A stretch of 64,000 nt of DNA from Geobacter sp. SVR (GTDB lineage: Bacteria > Desulfobacterota > Desulfuromonadia > Geobacterales > Pseudopelobacteraceae). This document shows positions 1-9,142 of this stretch, piece by piece. The DNA lies in NCBI RefSeq assembly GCF_016865365.1, contig NZ_AP024469.1:2138501-2202500 (forward strand). The letters are read 5' to 3'. A program made the translations under genes and the position numbers. The stretch's first letter is position 1. The number at the start of each line of letters is the position of its first letter. The notes beneath the pieces are model-generated. The model saw nothing but the letters and a program-made list of their open reading frames with translations, was not told the DNA's origin and did no database searches.

Positions 1-358
1 GCCCCGGTTTGTCACTGCGGGGATAGACTTTCAAATAACGTGATACGTGCACCACAACTCCTTGGGTAGATTTTTGTGACTCCCTCTATTCCTCATATGA
101 TCTCAGGGAGTGCCAAACCTCAGTCCTCGATTATTGCCACCACGCTCTGTTCGAGCAAAAAGAGCGGGGAGAGTTACCCCTCCCCGCTTGTGCGCTTACC
201 TGATTGAAGCCGTGCTTGTTCCGCCGGTGCAACAATTGACCACCACGCCTACTTCGTGCCCCTCTTCCAGCACCATCAAATCGTTCTGCATACAACTCAC
301 CCCCTCTTTTTGTAGATATCGCAATAGAACTATGGACAATAGCAGAATAGGTGTGTTA
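1..358. other. Non-coding stretch upstream of the TonB receptor gene
   Basis: No convincing gene is seen here. A 9-bp perfect stem (163-171 with 180-188, GC rich) is flanked on its left by an A-run, so it would act as a terminator for transcription running leftward and not for the receptor gene. I searched by eye for a cobalamin riboswitch, common upstream of TonB receptors, and saw no B12-box-like sequence. The first bases may belong to a feature outside the window. Confidence 0.5.
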
Positions 359-2194
359 ATGAAAAGCTCGAATTTTATGAAACCATCCACATTTTCATAT
401 AGCTTCTGTGCGTTCGTAGCGATTTTCAGTTTTGCCACTTGGCTCGTACCAGGGGCGGCCAGGGGCGCGGATGACACAGAGACCCTGGAGCTGCTGAACG
501 CTTGGCAGGAGCAGTCTGCTACTGCATCCCGCGCCCCCAAACCGCTCTCCCGCACGGCCGAGAACGTCACCGTCGTAACCAGTGCCGATGTGGAGGCCCT
601 CAATGCCCACACCCTGGCCGATGTCCTGGCCACCATCCCCGGCATTCAGATCGACCAGCGGGGTGGTCCCGGCGGATTGTCCTTCATTAACATCCAGAGT
701 TCAAACTTCAATCATGTGCTAGTGCTGGTGGACGGGGTACCGATCAACACAAGCGGCAACTTCTCCGATACTGCTCTGATCCCGGCGCGGGTTATCGAGC
801 GGATCGAAATTGTCAAGGGGGCCGCTTCCTCCAGTTGGGGCCAAGCTTTGGGTGGAGTGATCAGCGTCACCACCAAGACGCCGGAACCGGGGCGCAGGGT
901 CGGCGGAGCCGCGGACGCCTCCTTGGGAGAGCGAGGCACCGATGATACCGGTGTCTCCTTGTCCGGCACCAGTGGCCGGCTGGGGTACTTCCTGTCCGGC
1001 GGCTACTTTGGTTCGGCCGGACTTATTCCTTATCACTCCTTTTACAGCCGTAATCTTTTCAGCCGTCTCACTTGGGACCTGCCGGACAAGGGGCAGGTAT
1101 GGGGGACCTTTGGCTACACAAAGTCCGACAACCGGGGAGACGCCTACGTTCCCCTTATAGACTTTCAGGAAAAGCAGGACGTCAAGCAGCTCATTGCCTC
1201 GGTCGGACTACGGAAGTCTCTTGCCAATAACATTGAACTGGAGATCGCCGGCCGTCATTTAGCCAGTAGCTCCGACTACCTTTCCAGCACCATCAGCACC
1301 GGTATGGAGGACCCGGTACAAAACTTCCGGGACCGGCTCTACGGTGGCTGGGCTAAGCTGACCTGGCGAGAAAAAAACAACCTGCTGGTCATGGGGGGCG
1401 AATACGATCACATCGAGTCGGACCTACCCACGCCAGCCTTTGTCAAAATCAAGCACTGGGGGGTATTCCTCAACGATACCCTGGACCTGGGGCCGATTTC
1501 CCTCATTCCCGGTGTCCGCTTCGATCGCACCACCGGGCGCAGCGATGCCTTCAGTCCATCAATGGGCATTGTCTGGCGCATTACGGATGAGACCCTAGTG
1601 AGGGGCTACACCGGCCTGGGCTACAGCCTGGTTGATGTTGCCAACACGAATGTGGAGCGAATCTGGACCACCCAGGTGGGCATGGAGAGCCAGGCAATTC
1701 CTTACGTTTGGCTCAAGGGAACCCTGTTCCGTAACCAGATGTGGCACATTCAGACGTGGGACTTCACCAGCTTGGCGTATCGCCCGGAAAAACAGATCGC
1801 CCTGGGGGCCGAGATCGAGGCCCGCACCGTGCCGGTTTGGAACACCTCCCTGTCCTCGGGCTACACCTTCACCGACACCACCCGCAGCAACGGCTCTCAG
1901 GTCTTTGGTGCTCCGCGTCATACCGTGCAGCTGGCCCTTCGCTACGACGACAAAACCTACCGGGGCATGCTGACCGGCCGCCACATTTGGTGGAACGCCG
2001 ATCCTGCCTTTGAGGCCCGTTACTTTGGCCTGATCTGGGATCTGCACCTGGGGGCGGTCCTCTACAAGCGCGAGGATTGTGCCTTGGAACTTTTCTTCTC
2101 CGGCCACAATCTGTTCAACGGCGCCCAATTCTCTGACTCATTCCTCCTCAAGCCCTCCCGCTGGTTCGAAGGCGGCGTAAAGGTGCGATTCTGA
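359..2194 (+). CDS. TonB-dependent outer-membrane receptor
   Basis: Outer-membrane gated channel of the BtuB/FepA class; the ligand is unknown. From the ATG at 359 it has 611 residues: a signal peptide of about 35 residues ending near AARGA, a plug domain of roughly residues 45-160 (an LADVLATIPGI-like stretch and a VLVDGVPIN motif, then the IERIEIVKGAASSSWG motif typical of plugs), and a beta-barrel ending in aromatic Phe. The frame stays open upstream to 110, but the ATG at 359 follows an AGG-containing site and begins just before the signal peptide, so I prefer it. Its stop overlaps the start of the substrate-binding protein gene by one base, and a sensor kinase follows: a receptor/binding-protein/kinase set. 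Because the second gene is broken by an IS, the uptake or sensing pathway may be impaired. Confidence 0.88.
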   Translation: MKSSNFMKPSTFSYSFCAFVAIFSFATWLVPGAARGADDTETLELLNAWQEQSATASRAPKPLSRTAENVTVVTSADVEALNAHTLADVLATIPGIQIDQRGGPGGLSFINIQSSNFNHVLVLVDGVPINTSGNFSDTALIPARVIERIEIVKGAASSSWGQALGGVISVTTKTPEPGRRVGGAADASLGERGTDDTGVSLSGTSGRLGYFLSGGYFGSAGLIPYHSFYSRNLFSRLTWDLPDKGQVWGTFGYTKSDNRGDAYVPLIDFQEKQDVKQLIASVGLRKSLANNIELEIAGRHLASSSDYLSSTISTGMEDPVQNFRDRLYGGWAKLTWREKNNLLVMGGEYDHIESDLPTPAFVKIKHWGVFLNDTLDLGPISLIPGVRFDRTTGRSDAFSPSMGIVWRITDETLVRGYTGLGYSLVDVANTNVERIWTTQVGMESQAIPYVWLKGTLFRNQMWHIQTWDFTSLAYRPEKQIALGAEIEARTVPVWNTSLSSGYTFTDTTRSNGSQVFGAPRHTVQLALRYDDKTYRGMLTGRHIWWNADPAFEARYFGLIWDLHLGAVLYKREDCALELFFSGHNLFNGAQFSDSFLLKPSRWFEGGVKVRF

Positions 2195-2430
2195 TGAGAC
2201 GTCTGCTCCTCATCATACTCGCCCTGGCGATACTGCTCCCTTCCCTGGCGCAGGCCTACGACGTGCTGGTGCTGCAAGGACGGCGCGATCCGGCCTACGA
2301 CGAGGTGCTGAAAGGCTTCCGTACTGCGCGCGGCATTTCGCAGCGGCTGGTCGTGCTGACTGATTTCCTTAGGGTAAACCCCCGGCTCTGCCGGGGGACC
2401 CCAATAGTTTGACAGTTCCTGAAATATGTA

Positions 2431-2478
2431 GAAGCCTCCCTAACGTGAACCGCTCAAAGTACACGAAAAGGAGGCTTC
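2431..2478 (+). promoter_or_regulatory. Stem-loop that can sequester the tnpA ribosome-binding site
   Basis: GAAGCCTCC (2431-2439) is the exact complement of GGAGGCTTC (2470-2478), which contains the tnpA Shine-Dalgarno GGAGG five bases before the ATG. In the mRNA this stem would hide the ribosome-binding site. This is the known self-limiting arrangement of IS200 elements (family knowledge); the pairing is seen directly. Confidence 0.7.
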
Positions 2479-2479
2479 A

Positions 2480-2917
2480 ATGGACGACACACAAAGTTTA
2501 TGCCACACGAAATGGGATTGCAAGTATCACGTTGTATGGATTCCAAAATGTCGCCGCAAGGTGCTGTTTGGTCGAATCCGGAAATATCTTGCCGACTTGT
2601 TTCATAGTCTAGCCAGGCAGAAAGAGTGCAAGATAGTGGAAGGGCACCTTCAACCTGATCATATTCACATATTGATATCGATCCCACCAAAATACTCCGT
2701 TGCACAGGTGATCGGTTTCATCAAGGGCAAAAGTGCAATCCATATTGCGCGAATGTACCTTGGTCAGAAGAAGAACTTTGCTGGTATGAGCTTTTGGGCA
2801 CGTGGCTACTTTGTATCCACTGTCGGTGCTGACGAGGAAACAATTGCCAACTACATCAGGAACCAGGAAGACGAAGACAAACGTCTGGATCAATTGACAT
2901 TTTTGCCCGAAGAATGA
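2480..2917 (+). CDS. tnpA: IS200-type Y1 HUH transposase TnpA
   Basis: 145 residues, the usual length for IS200/IS605 TnpA. It nicks and rejoins single-stranded DNA through a tyrosine. The HUH pair is visible as HIH in QPDHIHILISIPP (about residues 60-70). The catalytic tyrosine lies in the C-terminal helix in ETIANYIRNQ (about residue 127). The protein is intact and opens with WDCKYHVVWIPKCRRK, the family's typical first strand. The ATG follows GGAGG by five bases. Insertion has broken the substrate-binding protein gene around it. Since no tnpB is present, mobility would depend on TnpA alone. Confidence 0.93.
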   Translation: MDDTQSLCHTKWDCKYHVVWIPKCRRKVLFGRIRKYLADLFHSLARQKECKIVEGHLQPDHIHILISIPPKYSVAQVIGFIKGKSAIHIARMYLGQKKNFAGMSFWARGYFVSTVGADEETIANYIRNQEDEDKRLDQLTFLPEE

Positions 2918-3717
2918 CCACCACTCGTGGTGGTCAGATAATCTTTTGAAAAAACCGCTTCGAGCGGTTCACGACTTTGAAAGCCCCCGGCTTTGCCGGG
3001 GGATGCTTACTATGCCGAAGTGGATGTTGAACGCATCGTGCGCGAGGACCGCCCCGGCCTGGTGCTGGCCATCGGAGACAGCGCCCTGTCCGCCGCCCGC
3101 AGGATCCGGCAAACGCCGGTGGTGGCGGTCATGGCCTTCGGCCTCTACACCGGCCAGGCAGCCCCCTACAACCTGACCGGCATCAGCATGTTCGCCACCC
3201 CGGAACGCTATGTCGGCATGCTCCAGACCATGAAAGTGCGCCGCGTGGGGATCATCCACAATCATGACCGGACCGGCTGGTACCTGCGCCAGGCCCGGCA
3301 GGCGGCCGAAAAAGTGGGACTGGAGCTGGTGGTGCGTGAGGTGAAGAACTCCCGCGAAACCCTGGCACAGCTCGATGTGCTCTCCGGCAAGGTGGATGCA
3401 CTCTGGATGTTGCCCGACCTGACGGCGGTCAGCCGCGAAAATGCGGAGGCATTTTTCCGGTTCGGACAGGAAAATGCCGTGCCGGTAATTTCCTTCGCTT
3501 CCAGCTATCTTGGCCTGGGAGCCGCAGCGGTGGTCGATATCGACCGGAGCGAGCTGGGACGCCAGGCTGCCGATACGGTCATGTCCCTGCTTAATGGCGG
3601 CAGGATCGGGGAGGTACCTTTCGTGTACCCCCGCACCACTTCGATCAAAACCAATCCAAACGTTCTGAAGCGGCTCGGGCACCCGATTGAAATGGCAAGA
3701 CCGCTGTCCACGAGAGA

Positions 3718-6105
3718 ATGAATCCCATGTCTCTGTCACGACTGGCACGCTTCAGATCGAGTTTCCAATTCAGGCTGTTCCTGATCTTCACCATCCTTAC
3801 CGCACTCATCTCCTTTCTCTTCTGCACGCTCTACATCTTCAGCGAAATCCGCGAAAAACGTGCCTCAGCCAATTACGAACTGCGGTTGATGGCAAGGCAC
3901 CTGGCCAGTTCGATCCGTCTGCCCATGTATGCCGAAAACCGGGAGGTGCTCAGACAGCAGGCCGAAGAATCCATGCGCTTCAGCGATCTGGAGGCAGTGC
4001 AGATTACATCGACCGACGGCCGCATTCTGCTCGATCTTCATTCCCCCGATTTTTTCCGCTCACCCGAAACCATCAGCCAGACGGTAGAGGTCCGCAGCAT
4101 GCCTCTCGGGATGGCGCTGGAAACGGCCATTGCCGACGATAAAGGTGCCTCCGGTGCGCTGCTCGGCACCGTTCGCCTGTACAAGAGTACTGCGGACCTG
4201 TCACGCAAAATCTTGCGGGTTACCCTTCTGTCGTTCGCTCTGGCCGCCGGGTTCTGGCTGGTGGTCTCCTATCTGTGCCACCTGGTGCTGAGGCAGGTGA
4301 CACGCTCCTTCAATGCTTTGATGCGCGGCGTCGAGTCGATGCAGCAGGGGGACTATCTTTCCAGAATCGAGGTCTTTTCCGACGATGAACCGGCCAAGGC
4401 GGCCATTGCCATCAACCAGCTGGCGGAATCCCTGAAACAGCGCGATGAAGAGAATCGTCTCCTGAATGAAGGATTGATCGAAGCCGTGCAGATGGAAGTG
4501 CGCTCTAAAGATGCCCTGGTTGAGGTGAACAGGTCACTTGAAACGGAGATCGACGAGCGCATCAAGGCCGAGCAGAGCGTGCGCGAGAGTGAGCAGACCC
4601 TGAGAAGCCTGATGGATTTCATGCCGGTGGGGGTGGCCTGGACCGATCTGGAGGGCAGGATCGAGTACCTGAATCATTTCTTCGTGGAAACCTTCGGGTA
4701 TGACCGCCAGGACATAAAGACCTTTGACGACTGGTTTCATCTGGCCTATCCCGACCCGGCCTACCGCCTGCAGATGGAAACCACCAGCCGTGAAATCATC
4801 GGCCTGGCGCAAAGCGGCGAGGCTGACAGGTCCGAATCCTTCCGGTACGAAGGGCGGATCACCTGCAAGGACGGCACTGTCCGGCACATCATTTTCAGGC
4901 ACCAGTTCTCCAGCAACCGGCTCATCACCGTCATGTTCGACATCACCGACCGGGAATTGCTGCAGGAGAAGATCGCCAGGAACCAGAAGCTCGAGTCCCT
5001 TGCCGTGCTGGCCGGCGGCATTGCCCATAACTTCAATAACGTGCTCACCGGGATCATGGGCTATATCTCCTATGCCCGGAAATTCCTGGACGAGTCCCAC
5101 AAGACCTACACGCTACTGGGGCATGCCGAGGCAGCCTCCAAGCGGGCGGCAGGGATGGCCAACCAGCTTCTGACCTTTGCACGCGGCGGCGCCATGGTCC
5201 TGAAACCGGTTCTGGTCCGCAAGCTGATCGACGAGTGCGTCTCGTTGTCCCTGAACAGGAGCGACGTGCACTGCCTGGTGGAAACGGCTGTCGACCTGCA
5301 TGCCGTCAAAGGGGACGAGGGGCAACTCAGCCAGGTGTTCACCAACATTATTATCAATGCGGCCCAGGCCATGCCCAACGGGGGGAAACTGATCATTCGG
5401 GCCGAGAATGTCGCCATGCCCGGCACCCGTCATGCCAGCCCGACCTATGTCAATTACGTCCGGCTGACCTTCAGCGATGAAGGGGTGGGAATTGATCAGG
5501 ATGACCTGGGCAGGATTTTCGATCCCTATTTCACTACCAAGCCTGCCGGCACAGGTCTGGGGCTCGCCTCGGTCTATTCGATCGTGCAGAAGCATGGTGG
5601 CCAGATACATGTCGATTCAACCAGGGGCCAGGGCACCACGTTCACCCTGTCTCTTCCCGCTGCCGGCCGCGTCAGGCCTGCTGAATCAGATTCGGCCCGG
5701 GATCACCTCAGTTCTCCGGGCAAGGCCGGCGGAGCCATCCTGATCATGGACGACGAGGAGATGATCAGGGGGCTTACCAAGGAAACGTTGGGATTCCTGG
5801 GGTACACGGTCGTGTCGTGCGCCAATGGCGAGGAGGCGGTTGAGCTGTACCGGAAGGCCTACGAGGCGGGCTCCCCCTTCTTTGCGGTGATACTGGATCT
5901 CACCGTTTCCAACGGCATGGGGGGCAAGGAGGCGGCCCAGGCGATTCTGGCCATCGATGCCGAAGCCAAGCTCGTCGTCTCAAGCGGCTATTTCCACCAT
6001 CCGGTCATGGCAGAGTACGAGGAACACGGATTCATCGCAGCCGTGACCAAACCCTACAAAGCCGATGAACTCTGCCGGGAGTTGAATCGCCTGCAGTACC
6101 TGTGA
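3718..6105 (+). CDS. Membrane hybrid sensor histidine kinase (HAMP-PAS-HisKA-HATPase-REC)
   Basis: 795 residues. A membrane helix at about 17-42, a periplasmic sensor loop, a second helix at about 169-190, a HAMP-like segment and coiled coil, one PAS domain (about 290-415), a dimerisation/phosphoacceptor domain with His in GGIAHNFNN (near residue 437), and an ATPase domain with [15 protein letters not shown] and [12 protein letters not shown]-terminal receiver (about 675-793) has acidic residues MDDEE and phosphoacceptor Asp in ILDLT near 727. There is no DNA-binding output, so phosphate must pass to another protein. Its start overlaps the stop of the broken substrate-binding gene (ATGA), so the two are translationally coupled; this binding protein may have presented ligand to the kinase. 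The IS upstream may reduce its expression. Confidence 0.9.
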   Translation: MNPMSLSRLARFRSSFQFRLFLIFTILTALISFLFCTLYIFSEIREKRASANYELRLMARHLASSIRLPMYAENREVLRQQAEESMRFSDLEAVQITSTDGRILLDLHSPDFFRSPETISQTVEVRSMPLGMALETAIADDKGASGALLGTVRLYKSTADLSRKILRVTLLSFALAAGFWLVVSYLCHLVLRQVTRSFNALMRGVESMQQGDYLSRIEVFSDDEPAKAAIAINQLAESLKQRDEENRLLNEGLIEAVQMEVRSKDALVEVNRSLETEIDERIKAEQSVRESEQTLRSLMDFMPVGVAWTDLEGRIEYLNHFFVETFGYDRQDIKTFDDWFHLAYPDPAYRLQMETTSREIIGLAQSGEADRSESFRYEGRITCKDGTVRHIIFRHQFSSNRLITVMFDITDRELLQEKIARNQKLESLAVLAGGIAHNFNNVLTGIMGYISYARKFLDESHKTYTLLGHAEAASKRAAGMANQLLTFARGGAMVLKPVLVRKLIDECVSLSLNRSDVHCLVETAVDLHAVKGDEGQLSQVFTNIIINAAQAMPNGGKLIIRAENVAMPGTRHASPTYVNYVRLTFSDEGVGIDQDDLGRIFDPYFTTKPAGTGLGLASVYSIVQKHGGQIHVDSTRGQGTTFTLSLPAAGRVRPAESDSARDHLSSPGKAGGAILIMDDEEMIRGLTKETLGFLGYTVVSCANGEEAVELYRKAYEAGSPFFAVILDLTVSNGMGGKEAAQAILAIDAEAKLVVSSGYFHHPVMAEYEEHGFIAAVTKPYKADELCRELNRLQYL

Positions 6106-6175
6106 CCCGTTTTTTTCGTTGCCAGGAAAAAAACTTGTATCCCACGGGCTGAGATGGTATAAATACTTCCTTTGT

Positions 6176-6252
6176 CGGGGAGTAGCGCAGCCTGGTAGCG
6201 CACCTGCCTTGGGAGCAGGGGGTCGCTGGTTCGAATCCAGTCTCCCCGACCA
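6176..6252 (+). tRNA. tRNA-Pro (anticodon UGG)
   Basis: 77-nt cloverleaf. The acceptor arm pairs 6176-6182 with 6242-6248, and the discriminator A and CCA are encoded (6249-6252). The anticodon loop CTTGGGA is closed by a CCTGC/GCAGG stem, giving anticodon TGG. The T arm has the GGTTCGAATCC core. Confidence 0.97.
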
Positions 6253-6331
6253 TACAACAAGGGGTTACGGCAGTGCCGTATCATCCTTGTGAGCTAAAGA
6301 CAGATGATTTCAGAGGTGTTTTTGCTCTATC

Positions 6332-6369
6332 AAAGGGGTTATGCCATCAGCGGTGTAGCCCCTTTTTTG
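6332..6369 (+). terminator. Rho-independent terminator after tRNA-Pro
   Basis: Stem AAGGGGTTA/TAGCCCCTT with one G-T pair, followed by a T-run (6363-6368). A smaller ACGGCAGTGCCGT dyad lies between it and the tRNA and may be part of 3' processing. Confidence 0.75.
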
Positions 6370-6453
6370 TTGGACAGTGGCGCTGCACGACATAAAAGCG
6401 TATAGTGTGCGCCTCGGCATTGGCGGCGAATTTTAGCAAGCAGGGAGACTTGG

Positions 6454-8136
6454 GTGAGGAGCGGCAACCAGACCGACAGTGCTGTTATCGAACAGATGCA
6501 GCAGACCATGGACGACGAAAAGGCGTTCTTCAGCAGCCTGATCCAGAACGCCGCTATCCCCATGTTTGTCATCGACCATACCCACACCATCATTTTCTGG
6601 AACAATGCCCTGGCGCGGCTCACCGGCAGGAGTTCCCAGCAGATGGTGGGAACCAGGCGGCAATGGGAGCCTTTCTACCCCTCCGAGCGGCCTGTTCTGG
6701 CCGATCTGATACTGGACCGGAAGCTGCAGTCCATTTCCGGTCTCTATCCTTATTCCCGTTCCTCGAACCTGCTGGATGACGCCTACCGTGCCGAGGGCTG
6801 GTTCGACAATCTGGGGGGAGAGCGCCGGTACATCTACTTCGAGGCTGCTCCGATCACCGATGCCCGCAAGGAGATTGTCGCGGCGGTGGAAATCATACAG
6901 GACATCACCCACCGCAAGCTGGCCCAGGAAGAGCTCGATCGCGCCAAGCGGGAATGGGAGGAGACGCTCGACAGTCTGAATGACTTCGTGATCCTTACGG
7001 ACCCGCACCATCGGGTGCGCCGCTGCAACCGGCTGTTGTGCGACATTACCGGCAGACAGTTCGATCAACTGGTCGGTCATGATTGGCGCGAGCTGCTGAC
7101 CGGTTCCGGCTTCGCCTTCATCAACTTTGACGGCAGCCGCGGAGAGTTGCTGCATAACGGTTCTCATCGCATGTACGACCTGAACATCTACACCGTGAAT
7201 TCCCCCGGCAACCGCGAGGTTTCCGGGCTGGTCATCTCCATCAACGACACCACCGAGATCCGTGCCATCACCGAGAAGCTGCAGCAGACCTCCGATGAAT
7301 TGAGCACGGCGCAGCGCGCTATCTACCAGCAGGAGAAGATGGCCTCCATCGGGCAGCTTGCTGCCGGTGTGGCGCACGAGATCAACAATCCCATCGGTTT
7401 CATTTCCAGCAATCTCTCCACCCTCAAAAAATACCTCAGTCGTTTCAAGGAGTTCATCGCCCTGCAGGATCAGATCATCGATGCGGCAGGCGATGATGGC
7501 GGCAATATGGAACGGATCCGCCAGTTGCGCCAAAAACTGAAGGTCGATCCGATTCTGGACGATATCGACCAGCTCATTGTCGAATCCCTTGATGGCGCCA
7601 CCCGTGTGAATCGCATTGTGCAGGACCTGAAAAACTTTTCCCGTGTTGATCAGGCCGAATGTTCCAGTGTCAATATCAACGACTGCCTCGATGCAACCAT
7701 CAATATCGCCTGGAACGAGATCAAATACCTGGCCGTGCTCAACCGGGAGTATGGTGAGCTGCCCCGCCTGAAATGCTTTCCGCAGCAGTTGAACCAGGTC
7801 TTTCTGAACCTGCTGGTCAATGCCGCCCAGGCACTGGAAACGCAGGGGGAAATTACCGTCAGGACCTGGGCGGATGGAGGGAACATTTTCGTCAGCATCA
7901 GGGATACGGGTGTCGGAATACCGCCGGAAATAGCGGATCGCATCTTTGAACCCTTCTTCACCACCAAGGAGGTCGGACAAGGGGTCGGTCTCGGACTGGC
8001 GACCAGCTACGAAATCGTCAGAAAACATCGCGGCGACCTCAGCGTCGAGAGCGGGCCGGGTATTGGTGCCACGTTTACGGTACGCCTGCCCCTCGACGGG
8101 ATATCATGTCAGCCGGGACACGTGCCGGGGAAGTGA
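6454..8136 (+). CDS. Cytosolic PAS-PAS sensor histidine kinase
   Basis: 560 residues with no membrane segment. Two PAS domains (about 20-150 and 165-270) are followed by a kinase core: phosphoacceptor His near 306 in LAAGVAHEINNPIGF, an N box with NLLVNAAQAL, RDTGVGIPPEIADRIFEPF, and a GLGLATSY G2 box. The HEINNP form is typical of the NtrB/ZraS-like class. A GTG start at 6454 is chosen because AGGGAG lies six bases upstream and no better in-frame start is seen. It is followed by two response regulators (8182, 9143) that are likely partners, one of them cyclic-di-GMP related. The signal is unknown; a soluble PAS pair suggests an intracellular redox or ligand cue (inference). Confidence 0.9.
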   Translation: MRSGNQTDSAVIEQMQQTMDDEKAFFSSLIQNAAIPMFVIDHTHTIIFWNNALARLTGRSSQQMVGTRRQWEPFYPSERPVLADLILDRKLQSISGLYPYSRSSNLLDDAYRAEGWFDNLGGERRYIYFEAAPITDARKEIVAAVEIIQDITHRKLAQEELDRAKREWEETLDSLNDFVILTDPHHRVRRCNRLLCDITGRQFDQLVGHDWRELLTGSGFAFINFDGSRGELLHNGSHRMYDLNIYTVNSPGNREVSGLVISINDTTEIRAITEKLQQTSDELSTAQRAIYQQEKMASIGQLAAGVAHEINNPIGFISSNLSTLKKYLSRFKEFIALQDQIIDAAGDDGGNMERIRQLRQKLKVDPILDDIDQLIVESLDGATRVNRIVQDLKNFSRVDQAECSSVNINDCLDATINIAWNEIKYLAVLNREYGELPRLKCFPQQLNQVFLNLLVNAAQALETQGEITVRTWADGGNIFVSIRDTGVGIPPEIADRIFEPFFTTKEVGQGVGLGLATSYEIVRKHRGDLSVESGPGIGATFTVRLPLDGISCQPGHVPGK

Positions 8137-8181
8137 CTCCGGAAGCATAGCTGCCCGACACACGGCAACAGGGGAACTGCC

Positions 8182-8997
8182 ATGCCCGATAACGAGAAGG
8201 TCAAGATCCTGTGCGTGGATGACGAAAAAAATGTCCTGCATGCCCTGGAACGGTTCTTTCTGGACGATGACTACGAGATCCTGACAGCCGGTTCGGGCGA
8301 TGAAGGATTGCGGATGCTTGTCGAAGAGCAGCCGGTCCAGGTCGTGATCTCCGACTATCGCATGCCGGTGATGAACGGGGTCGATTTCCTCAAGGAGGTA
8401 TATCTGCGCTGGCCGGAAACGATCCGCATCGTGCTTTCCGGTTATGCCGATGCCGGCGTCATAGTGGCCGCCATAAACGAAGGGCATATCTACAAGTTCA
8501 TTCCCAAGCCGTGGAACGAGGATGAGCTGCGTTTCACGGTGAGCAATTCTCTGGAGCGCTATCATCTGCAGCGGCACAACCGCGAGTTGGTGGCCGCTCT
8601 GGCCCACTACAACGAGATGCTGGAAAAGATGGTACAGGAGCGGACCGCAGACCTTGAGCTGCGCAACGGCGCCTTGGCCATTGCCCAAAGCATGCTGCAT
8701 TCGTTGCCGTTCCCCGTGATCGGCATTGACACGGCCGGTATGATGGTACAGGGCAACCAGAAGGCGGTCGAGCTGTTCAGGGAGGTGGAATCCGCTCTTC
8801 TGGGGACTGACTGCCGCGACGTGCTGCCGCAGGATGTCTGCCGGCTGTTGCCGGATCTCGCGGGTGATGACGTGGCGTGCCTGAGCTGGATCCGCCACGG
8901 TACACACTATGATGTTCACATCACCCCGTTCGGCAGGTACGGCCAGCGGGGAACGGTTATCATGCTGATCGAGAAGGACCGCCACACAGTCGAGTGA
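8182..8997 (+). CDS. Response regulator with C-terminal PAS-like domain
   Basis: 271 residues. An N-terminal receiver (about 8-122) has acidic pair DDE, phosphoacceptor Asp in VISDYRMP and the conserved Lys in PKPWNEDEL. A coiled-coil linker follows (about 130-165, LEKMVQERTADLELRN), then a PAS-like region (about 170-265, VIGIDTAGMMVQGN). There is no recognised enzymatic or DNA-binding output. The receiver resembles those of the RpfG-like class (SGYADA, KPW), as does the next gene, so both may be fed by the upstream kinase. It may act as an adaptor through PAS-mediated contacts; this is inference. Confidence 0.86.
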   Translation: MPDNEKVKILCVDDEKNVLHALERFFLDDDYEILTAGSGDEGLRMLVEEQPVQVVISDYRMPVMNGVDFLKEVYLRWPETIRIVLSGYADAGVIVAAINEGHIYKFIPKPWNEDELRFTVSNSLERYHLQRHNRELVAALAHYNEMLEKMVQERTADLELRNGALAIAQSMLHSLPFPVIGIDTAGMMVQGNQKAVELFREVESALLGTDCRDVLPQDVCRLLPDLAGDDVACLSWIRHGTHYDVHITPFGRYGQRGTVIMLIEKDRHTVE

Positions 8998-9010
8998 AAT
9001 GTGTCGGCTG

Positions 9011-9055
9011 AGTTCTTCGACGCAAGAACTATTGACAGAACATCAAAGGATGTTC
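9011..9055 (+). promoter_or_regulatory. Two adjacent dyads and a TTGACA box between response-regulator genes
   Basis: A perfect stem AGTTCTT/AAGAACT (9011-9017 with 9024-9030), then TTGACA at 9032-9037, then GAACAT-N6-ATGTTC at 9038-9055. No T-run follows the first stem and no clear -10 box is at the right spacing, so this may be an operator pair or a processing site. The role is open. Confidence 0.35.
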
Positions 9056-9142
9056 ACCATTCTGAATGCCAACATTACCTTGAAATCGACTCTGATCCCG
9101 TTTTTAGGTTCGAAAAATTCAATGGCGTGCAAGGAATGACCA

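Larger units (their letters stand above)
2369..3010 (+). mobile_element. IS200/IS605-family element (IS200 group, tnpA only)
   Basis: An element of about 640 bp with one transposase gene and no tnpB. Near-identical GC-rich hairpins sit about 10 bases inside each end (2378-2396 and 2982-3000, CCCCCGGCT-loop-GCCGGGGG), matching the subterminal hairpins recognised by Y1 HUH transposases. There is no target duplication, as expected for this family. Exact ends are uncertain by a few bases. Two more stem-loops follow tnpA: a GACCACCA/TGGTGGTC dyad at about 2917-2937, probably a terminator, and AACCGCT/AGCGGTT at 2953-2969. Base composition of tnpA is visibly more AT-rich than its neighbours. Confidence 0.85.
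2194..3721 (+). pseudogene. ABC-type substrate-binding protein (ABC_sub_bind-like), split by IS200-type insertion
   Basis: The 5' part (2194-2368) encodes a signal peptide (MRRLLLIILALAILLPSLAQA) and the start of the mature protein, ending at VVLTDF. The 3' part (from about 3011 to 3721) resumes with YAEVDVERIVRED and runs about 235 residues with a periplasmic-binding-protein fold pattern (VVAVMAFGLYTG, VGIIHNH, a PVISFASSYLGLGA stretch). The two parts lie in different frames, and removing about 643 bases restores one frame. Homologues of this family are small predicted lipid/amino-acid or unknown-substrate binding proteins often placed beside TonB receptors and kinases (family knowledge). 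Reading from TTG 2993 could yield a product without a signal peptide, but a functional secreted protein is unlikely. The last four bases overlap the following kinase gene (ATGA). Confidence 0.82.

Noticed and set aside
1-358. Cobalamin riboswitch upstream of the TonB receptor
   Set aside because: No B12-box-like conserved sequence was found by eye; only a simple hairpin in the wrong orientation.
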